64,000 nucleotides of DNA from Kalmanozyma brasiliensis GHG001 (taxonomy: Eukaryota; Basidiomycota; Ustilaginomycetes; Ustilaginales). The stretch covers positions 1-64,000 of the forward strand of contig NW_015961989.1 in assembly GCF_000497045.1 (NCBI RefSeq), given 5' to 3'. A program made the translations under genes and the position numbers. Shown piece after piece: positions 58,284 to 64,000 of the stretch (its first letter is position 1; every line of letters begins with the position of its first letter). The notes beneath the pieces are model-generated. The model was not told the DNA's origin. It was given only the letters and a program-made list of their open reading frames with translations, and made no database searches.

Positions 58284-59660
58284 TTAATACGAACGTCTCT
58301 CCTCCTCCTGCTCGTCATCCCCGTTTGGCCCTCCTAGACTGACCTCGTCCATCTCGCCATCCGCATCCTCCTCTGCACCTTCTGTGGTCTGCGTCTGCTC
58401 TACCGCATCCTCCGTCGTGCTCTCGCCTTCTGCAGCTGCCGCGATGCGGTCGGACGACTCGCTCGATGTGATGACGACTTGCGGTGGCGCTGGGGTGCTT
58501 TGCGGTTCGGCATCGCCATCTTCGGACGGCGCCGACGTCGTGATGATCGGCGGCGGTGGTGCTGAGCTCGACACCTCCTCTACACCAACCGACTCCTTGT
58601 TTGACGGGGGTACGTCGTCCGCTGCGAACGGTGTCGATTTCAACGGTGCGTCCTGGGTGGTGGTTGCCGACGAAGGCTCCTTCTCCACGGGCGGTGGTGG
58701 CGACCCGGACGTGTCTGCCTCCGTCGCTGACGATGCGGGCGCCTGCTTCCCGAGCACCTCTTCCACGCTCCTCTTGATCGAGCTGGCATTAGGCGGGTCC
58801 TGGTCCAAATAAAACGGTGAAATGCCCACCATCTTCTTCTGGTCGTGACAGGCAAAGATCCAATGCGGCAGAACAGCGGGAATGCTCAGCTGCATCGCCT
58901 TGGCATACCCAGCACCCTGCGAGCCCTCTTGAGCCCCTGGATTCCTCGGATCCGTACACACGTAGTGCGTCGTATCAATCTGGATCCGGTCGCTCCACTT
59001 TGCCTTCATGTTGGTCAACGCCTGCTTACTCGCCTCGAGCAGCTCCGGCTCGGCGACGTGGCCAAAGCAGACGCTGATTCCCGAAGTGTCGCTGATGGTG
59101 TGCGTGCGCGTCTTGATGAGCGGCGACGTGAGCGTGCCCGCGGTCGTCTTGAGCACGAGGTGGAAGGTGTATTCGGCGTTGAGGTCGAGGCCGGAGAGCT
59201 TGGTGGAGGTGTTGTGGAGTGGGTTGGGGATGGGAGCTAGCCTCTCGCCATTTCTGTATATGTCCAGTGAAAGCAGCGTAGCTGTTGCCAGCGAAAGGCG
59301 GTCCCATTCGAGTGTGACGGAGGTCTGTGTGACGTTTCGCAGTCGCAGTGCAGGGGCTTTGGGAGGCTGCTGACCAAAGGTGTGAAGGATGTCTTCTTGC
59401 AACTGGTCGAACTCGTCCTTCTGTCGTCGTTCTTGCTGGTCGTTGCGCATTACGCGGATGTTGACGACACTTCCTGAGGATACGCCTGATGGCAAAAGCA
59501 GCGAAGGAAACTCAATAAGGGAAGCCTTGTCGCCAATGAGGATGGCCATGCCGGCATCGAGCTTGCCGACGGTGAATGTAAACGAGTCATCGTCGCTGTT
59601 GGCCTGCATGGTGGAGTGAACGTAGTTGGGTGCGATCTGGCCTACGTAGTGAGCTGACAT
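58284..59660 (-). CDS. CHS5: Chs5, exomer scaffold subunit
   Basis: A 458-residue protein with the Chs5 arrangement. The N-terminal dimerisation segment (FTFTVGKLDAGMAILIGDKA, SLIEFPSLLLPSGVSSGSVV) is followed by a fibronectin type III domain (APALRLRNVTQTSVTLEWDR) and a BRCT domain at about residues 200-300 (ISVCFGHVAEPELLEASKQA, HYVCTDPR, AVLPHWIFACHDQKKMVG). Then comes an acidic, Ser/Thr/Pro-rich tail. Exomer binds Arf1 at the trans-Golgi network and exports chitin synthase Chs3 and a few other cargoes to the plasma membrane. The ATG at 59660 is chosen because the upstream extension (MQPTPKLVLLL) is not part of the family. It shares a 322-bp divergent promoter with CFT2. Confidence 0.93.
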   Translation of the reverse strand: MSAHYVGQIAPNYVHSTMQANSDDDSFTFTVGKLDAGMAILIGDKASLIEFPSLLLPSGVSSGSVVNIRVMRNDQQERRQKDEFDQLQEDILHTFGQQPPKAPALRLRNVTQTSVTLEWDRLSLATATLLSLDIYRNGERLAPIPNPLHNTSTKLSGLDLNAEYTFHLVLKTTAGTLTSPLIKTRTHTISDTSGISVCFGHVAEPELLEASKQALTNMKAKWSDRIQIDTTHYVCTDPRNPGAQEGSQGAGYAKAMQLSIPAVLPHWIFACHDQKKMVGISPFYLDQDPPNASSIKRSVEEVLGKQAPASSATEADTSGSPPPPVEKEPSSATTTQDAPLKSTPFAADDVPPSNKESVGVEEVSSSAPPPPIITTSAPSEDGDAEPQSTPAPPQVVITSSESSDRIAAAAEGESTTEDAVEQTQTTEGAEEDADGEMDEVSLGGPNGDDEQEEERRSY

Positions 59661-59982
59661 GCCGTTCGATGGCGAGTCGATGATAGTTGAGTGTAGGGAG
59701 GTGGGATCACTGATGGAGGAGAGGAGAAGGACCAGTTTCGGTGTTGGTTGCAAGAGTCCGAGCGCAGCGCCGTGTCGCTGCCAGCCAAATCAACGCAGCA
59801 CGCGTTTCATTTCGGTGGATCACCCGATTCCATTTCTTCTCACGCACAGAGCACACGATGTAAGGAGGGTCTGCTGCTCCCTTTTTCGGCGGCACCGAAA
59901 GTTGAATGTTGACCTCACTCATCATCGTCGGAACCAACTCTTCCACCATCACTATCCAGCGACACATCGAAAAGAGCAGGGA
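59661..59982. promoter_or_regulatory. Divergent promoter region, CHS5 and CFT2
   Basis: A 322-bp spacer separates the two start codons and must carry both promoters. Both reading frames stay open into this region without better starts. Confidence 0.5.
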
Positions 59983-62979
59983 ATGATCACATTCGTCCCT
60001 CTCTCGGTGCCCTACGCCACCGGACCCGCCGCGCCTGCTTCGGCAGCGGCGGGAAAGTCGAAACGGGGCGCGCGAACCAAGCTTGAATCCACCGAGCAAG
60101 AGCAGGAACATCCGCGTGCCCTCGCCTACCTGCTTCAGATGGACGATGTGCGCGTCCTTATCGACTGCGGATCCACCGAGGACTTCCTTTTTCATGGTGA
60201 CGCCGCATCGGATGCTGAACAACCATCATCACCGCAGCAGAATGGACAGCCCGAGTCATCGTCAATGGCACAACAGCGACAAGCTGCTGACCTCGACATT
60301 AGCCATCTCAAGGCAGCGTCGCTCGACACTTTACTTCGCCAGCTAGCACCCACGATCGACCTCGTCCTCCTCTCTCACTCATGCCTCGATCACTTAGGTC
60401 TCTATGCTTATGCCCACGCCAAGTTGGGCCTCCGCTGCCAGGTCTACGCAACGATGCCCGTCCAGAGCATGGGCAAGCTCACCGTCCTCGAAGCCATCCA
60501 GACATGGCGCAACGAAGTCGACATCGACAAAGAGCCCACCAACGGCTCCACACGCCGCTGCCTCGCTACCGCAGACGAAGTCGAAGACGCATTCGAAGCG
60601 ATCAAAACCGTCCGCTACATGCAGCCCACCCACCTTGAGGGCAAATGTGCCAGTCTCACTCTCACCGCCTACAACGCAGGCCACTCGCTCGGTGGTGCAG
60701 TCTGGAAGATCCGCAGTCCCACCTCTGGCACCGTCGTCATTGCTCTCGATTGGAATCACAATCGAGAACGACATCTCGACGGCACCATCTTGCTCTCCTC
60801 GTCCTCCGGCCCTGGCGCCCCCTCCTCAGGCAGCGGCTCCGACGCGGTCCGCCGCCCAGACCTGCTCATCACCGAGATCGAGCGCGGTCTCGTCGTCAAC
60901 ACCCGTCGTAAGGATCGTGATGCCGCCCTCATCGATCTCGTGCACACCACCATCCAAGCAGGCAACTCGCTCCTCTTCCCCATCGACGCCTCTGCGCGAC
61001 TGCTCGAGCTCATGGTGCTGCTCGACCAGCACTGGGCGTACGCCTACCCGCACGCCCGTTTCCCGCTCTGCCTCATCAGCCGCACGGGCAAGGAGGTCAT
61101 CGAGCGCTCGCGTACCTACATGGAGTGGATGACGCGCGAATGGGCTACCAAGGCCAACGAGACCATTGAAGCCACTCAAGATCAGAAACGCAATCCCCAG
61201 CAGCGCGGCGCTAGGAACGCAGTCGCATCCAGCCCGCTCGACTTCAAGTACGTCAAGGTGTTTTCGAGCGTGCAGGCGATGGATGAGGCGATCCCGCAGG
61301 ACCAGGCGAGGGTGGTGCTTGCCGTGCCACCGTCCATGACCCACGGCCCGTCGAGACGATTGTTGTCGCGCTTCGCGTCGAATCCGAACGACGTCGTTGT
61401 GCTCATTGGGCGGGGTGAACAGGGGAGTCTGTGCCGGCAGCTGTGGGACGCGTGGAATGCCAATCAGACCAAAGGGTTCGCCTGGACCGCTGGCAAGCTC
61501 GGCCACCCCGTCGTACCGAACACGAAACTTCGATTCGAACTGCAGAGCAAGGTCCCCCTGGAAGGTGAAGAGCTGCGCGCGCATCTCGAAGCCGAGCAAG
61601 CGGAACGCGATCGTCTGGCCCAGCAACGCGCCCTCCTCGCGCGCTCCCGTCGCCGCCTCGAGGCGGACGAGGACGATTCCGATTCCGACTCGGACTCGGA
61701 CGTCGACGCTGAGAACGACGAGGCCGTGTACGACGTGGCGACCACCACCGCCGAACCAGGCGGTGCGCTGCGTAAGCGACCCTACGGCGTAGCGTTCGCC
61801 GAACCCCCTGCCGGAGGAATGGGAGACACCAACCAGTTGAGCTACGACATCTATCTCAAAGGAAACGCTTCGCGCGCCACGTCCTTTTTCGGCTCCTCCT
61901 CCACCGAGGGTCCCTTCGGTCTGGGTGTGCGCTACCGTCTGTTTCCCGCAATCGAGCGCAAGCGCATGGTGGACACGTTTGGGGAGGTTACCGATATCGC
62001 CCGTTGGTTGTCGCGTCGACGAGCGGTGGAAGCGGCCGAGACGGTCGATCCGCTCTCTGCCGATGCAGCGTCGGCCGCCGAGGCGGCGCGGAAGAAGATG
62101 GTTGCTGAAGAAGCGGCGAGGGCAGCAGCGATTCCGTCCAAGTACATCACCGAGGACGTGACTCTCAAGCTCAGCTGCAGGGTGGCGTTCATCGAGATGT
62201 CCGGGTTGAACGACGGGCGGGCGTTGAAAACGCTCATCCCTCAACTGCATCCGCGTCGGTTGGTCATGGTCAACGGTGACACGCGCACCAATGAGGATAT
62301 GACCGCCGTGTTGGGCGCGATCAAGTCGCTGACGGCCGAAGTCTACGCCCCTCGATGGATGGAGAGCGTGCAAATCGGTCAAGTGACCAACGCGTTCACT
62401 GTGCAACTGGGCGAAGCGCTGCTGTCGGGATTGCAGTTGAGTCGGTTCGAGGAGTTTGAAGTGGCGCATGTGCGGGCGCTCGTTCGACGATCTGCCACCG
62501 AGGACGAGGTGACGGTGCTCGAGAGCGAGTCTGCTATCGCCGCCGCAGAGGATGGCGAAGAGTCTGGCTCGAAGGTGTTGACCGATCTCACGGAGTCCGG
62601 GATTGTGCGATCCATCGAGTCGACGGTGCAAGCCTCCCGCGTCGCCGTTCCAGGGGCAGGTGACGTGGGAGGAACGCTCTTTATTGGCGATCTCAAGCTG
62701 TCGACGCTCAAATCGCTGCTCGGCCACCCGCCGTACAGACTCAATGCGGACTTTGCAGGTGAGGGCATGCTCGTTTGCGCTCCGGCGGGGGCCAAGGCGG
62801 GTACGTTGGGTAGCGAGGCGGTGACCGTGCAGAAGCGGGGCAAGGGGCGCATTGTTGTGGAAGGAAATGTGGGGAAGTCCTTTGGGTTGGTCAGGGGCGC
62901 GGTGTACGGATTGCATGCGAGGGTGGCCGGCGGAGCTGCTGCGGGGACATCGAGTGCGGAGGCTGCGGAGGAGGCGTAG
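59983..62979 (+). CDS. CFT2: Cft2/CPSF100, mRNA 3'-end processing factor
   Basis: A 998-residue metallo-beta-lactamase/beta-CASP protein of the CPSF100 type. It starts with ITFVPLSVPYA and VLIDCGSTEDFLF, followed by the MBL strand VLLSHSCLDHLGLYAYAHAK (only part of HxHxDH retained, as in the non-catalytic CPSF100). ATMPVQSMGKLTVLEA, TAYNAGHSLGGAVWKI and VIALDWNHNRERHLDGTIL also match. The beta-CASP part includes GNSLLFPIDASARLLELMVL, and the C-terminal half has RVAFIEMSGLNDGRALKTLI and PRRLVMVNGD. An acidic Asp/Ser insertion (DEDDSDSDSDSDVDAE) lies near 565-585. It pairs with CPSF73/Ysh1 in the polyadenylation cleavage complex. The ATG at 59983 aligns with the family N-terminus. Confidence 0.94.
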   Translation: MITFVPLSVPYATGPAAPASAAAGKSKRGARTKLESTEQEQEHPRALAYLLQMDDVRVLIDCGSTEDFLFHGDAASDAEQPSSPQQNGQPESSSMAQQRQAADLDISHLKAASLDTLLRQLAPTIDLVLLSHSCLDHLGLYAYAHAKLGLRCQVYATMPVQSMGKLTVLEAIQTWRNEVDIDKEPTNGSTRRCLATADEVEDAFEAIKTVRYMQPTHLEGKCASLTLTAYNAGHSLGGAVWKIRSPTSGTVVIALDWNHNRERHLDGTILLSSSSGPGAPSSGSGSDAVRRPDLLITEIERGLVVNTRRKDRDAALIDLVHTTIQAGNSLLFPIDASARLLELMVLLDQHWAYAYPHARFPLCLISRTGKEVIERSRTYMEWMTREWATKANETIEATQDQKRNPQQRGARNAVASSPLDFKYVKVFSSVQAMDEAIPQDQARVVLAVPPSMTHGPSRRLLSRFASNPNDVVVLIGRGEQGSLCRQLWDAWNANQTKGFAWTAGKLGHPVVPNTKLRFELQSKVPLEGEELRAHLEAEQAERDRLAQQRALLARSRRRLEADEDDSDSDSDSDVDAENDEAVYDVATTTAEPGGALRKRPYGVAFAEPPAGGMGDTNQLSYDIYLKGNASRATSFFGSSSTEGPFGLGVRYRLFPAIERKRMVDTFGEVTDIARWLSRRRAVEAAETVDPLSADAASAAEAARKKMVAEEAARAAAIPSKYITEDVTLKLSCRVAFIEMSGLNDGRALKTLIPQLHPRRLVMVNGDTRTNEDMTAVLGAIKSLTAEVYAPRWMESVQIGQVTNAFTVQLGEALLSGLQLSRFEEFEVAHVRALVRRSATEDEVTVLESESAIAAAEDGEESGSKVLTDLTESGIVRSIESTVQASRVAVPGAGDVGGTLFIGDLKLSTLKSLLGHPPYRLNADFAGEGMLVCAPAGAKAGTLGSEAVTVQKRGKGRIVVEGNVGKSFGLVRGAVYGLHARVAGGAAAGTSSAEAAEEA

Positions 62980-63672
62980 CATGACACGTTCGCGACTCAA
63001 TCCAAGGACATGCAACAAGAGACCGTGGTCTGCGAGCGCGATCTGAAGGTTTGCACGGTTCCAAACGGCTTCTCCACGGCGTCTGATGATGTGTCCACCC
63101 ATTCGGCGCTGAGGCACGAGTCAAGGTGGGACCGATCTCAAAAGCTGGGCTTGAGAACCCGAGTGCGTGTCTGGCAGTGAGAGGATAGAAGCGGTGAATG
63201 CTGTGCCCGCGTGGACCGAGGAAGTGAGCCAAGCGTGACTGGTGAGTCGCATCGCGCGCTTCTTCCGCGTCGGGTTTGTCTTGGCCCACTCGCCCGGTCA
63301 ACGCCAGCCCACAGCATTCACCCTTTACCGTCCTCTCACTGCCAGACACGCACTAGGAATCTGATGCCCAGCTCTGCAACGGAATCAATTCAACCATACT
63401 CAGAACCTTCAAAGCGCAACCCGGATGTTGATGCATTAGACGCAAGCTGGTATTGAATAGACACAAGCACATGGATGGGGTATGAAACAGAGGTAATTTG
63501 AAGCAGATGAGGTATGAGGTTGACGCACGACGTGCAGTGGCGTCATGTCAAATAGCGAAATGAAGTCGGCGGTAGCAAAAATGAAGCACATTGACGGTCC
63601 ATCCAGCGTGAAAGATCAGACGAGGACCACCAAGCATCGACATCTTCGAGCCCTGCTTCCCAAATTCGCAAA
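62980..63672. other. Intergenic region between converging genes, with a long palindrome
   Basis: This 693-bp stretch holds the 3' ends of CFT2 and of the partial gene at the right edge. Its main feature is an imperfect inverted repeat listed separately. No gene is recognised. Confidence 0.6.
63143..63373. repeat. Long imperfect palindrome (arms about 90 bp, 47-bp loop)
   Basis: The left arm (63143-63232) and right arm (63280-63373) are reverse complements over nearly their whole length. The core is perfect for 24 bp (63162-63185 against 63331-63354, starting AGTGCGTGTCTGGCAGTGAG) and again for 13 bp (GGTGAATGCTGTG, 63193-63205 against 63310-63322). Pairing resumes inward in the AGTG(A/G)GCCAAG block and outward in the AGCTGGGC block. 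A transcript would form a stem-loop of about 230 nt. Origin as a MITE or an inverted duplication is possible; I see no clear target-site duplication. Confidence 0.8.
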
Positions 63673-64000
63673 TCAGGCAGTGCCGTTGGGCACCGAGTTG
63701 GGACCAAGGTCAATGGCAGCCGCCTTCTCCTTGTCCTCTCTCGACTTCTTGACCGCCTGAGCGGCCGTGATGCCGTTGGACATGGACGAGTTCGACACGA
63801 CGGTGCCCTCGTTGTCGGAACGCATGGCGGTCTGCTTGACAAAGGCAAACTCGGAAGCGGCCATGGTCTCGAGCACACCAATGACGTTGCCATAGGCGTC
63901 CTTGAAGACCTGCCTCGAGTCGTCCGCGTCCTGGCCAATGTTGGCCGACTCGTACTGGAAGTATTTGAGGAGCGTGTAGAAGCCGGAAGTGATGATGGCG
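63673..64000 (-). CDS. C-terminal part of an unidentified protein, cut by the window edge
   Basis: An open frame enters from the right edge (first full codon at 63999) and stops at 63673, giving about 109 C-terminal residues. The sequence begins SGFYTLLKYFQYESANIGQD and continues YGNVIGVLETMAASEFAFVK, SNSSMSNGITAAQAVKKSRE and ends IDLGPNSVPNGTA. It looks like a genuine coding end by composition and codon use, with a probable helical region followed by a polar tail. I do not recognise the family. The N-terminal part lies outside the window. Confidence 0.6.
   Translation of the reverse strand, partial: AIITSGFYTLLKYFQYESANIGQDADDSRQVFKDAYGNVIGVLETMAASEFAFVKQTAMRSDNEGTVVSNSSMSNGITAAQAVKKSREDKEKAAAIDLGPNSVPNGTA

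Noticed and set aside
60826..63117. A 763-codon open frame on the minus strand opposite CFT2
   Set aside because: CFT2 on the other strand is unambiguous. The antisense frame is Arg/His/Gly-rich without motifs and is a by-product of GC-rich codon choice.

Overview
This window looks like nuclear chromosomal DNA of a basidiomycete, most likely an ustilaginomycete (smut fungus: Ustilago, Sporisorium or a Pseudozyma-like genus). The evidence is long, mostly intronless, GC-rich reading frames encoding typical fungal proteins (exomer Chs5, Sec66, Mss51, fungal Zn2Cys6 and TEA regulators), on both strands, separated by 0.1-2.9 kb. I saw no prokaryotic operons, ribosome binding sites, CRISPR arrays, rRNA, convincing tRNA or intact transposon. 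The start codons I chose are all ATG; I only needed to splice two genes.

Layout. 1-7.6 kb: mitochondrial methylcrotonyl-CoA carboxylase beta subunit, the alternative clamp-loader subunit Ctf18, and a CHORD-CS cochaperone. 7.6-10.1 kb: a long non-coding stretch. 10.1-14.1 kb: a large coiled-coil protein with a dynein-adaptor-like CC1 box and a C-terminal membrane anchor. 14.7-21.8 kb: the most accessory-looking part, with a secreted nucleoside-hydrolase-like protein, an Af470-type monooxygenase-like membrane protein (both with TATA boxes) and a Zn2Cys6 transcription factor. 21.9-31.9 kb: NAPE-PLD, UDP-glucuronate decarboxylase, Mss51, ESCRT-I Vps23 and a Sae2/CtIP nuclease activator. 32.4-32.8 kb: a decayed tandem duplication. 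32.9-38 kb: a two-exon Cdc25-type Ras GEF (SH3, WW-like, RasGEF). 39.5-44.8 kb: Sec66 and a large SAP-SAP-TKL kinase. 46.1-50.6 kb: a two-exon TEA/ATTS transcription factor. 53.5-63 kb: an APC15-like protein, ARPC2, a divergent metallo-beta-lactamase-fold protein, an F-box protein, Chs5 and Cft2/CPSF100. A partial gene runs off the right end after a 231-bp imperfect palindrome.

Most genes are independent housekeeping genes in convergent or divergent pairs, not a pathway cluster. The points most worth a second look are: (1) the kinase at 41.0-44.8 kb, which lacks the usual beta-3 lysine but has a lysine in the glycine-rich loop exactly where WNK kinases put theirs, joined to two SAP-like segments; (2) the CC1-box, tail-anchored candidate dynein adaptor; (3) a region in the TEA factor that resembles the YAP-binding domain of animal TEADs; (4) the secreted nucleoside-hydrolase-like protein; and (5) the long hairpin near 63.2 kb. 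All functional statements come from reading motifs by eye; no database search was run.
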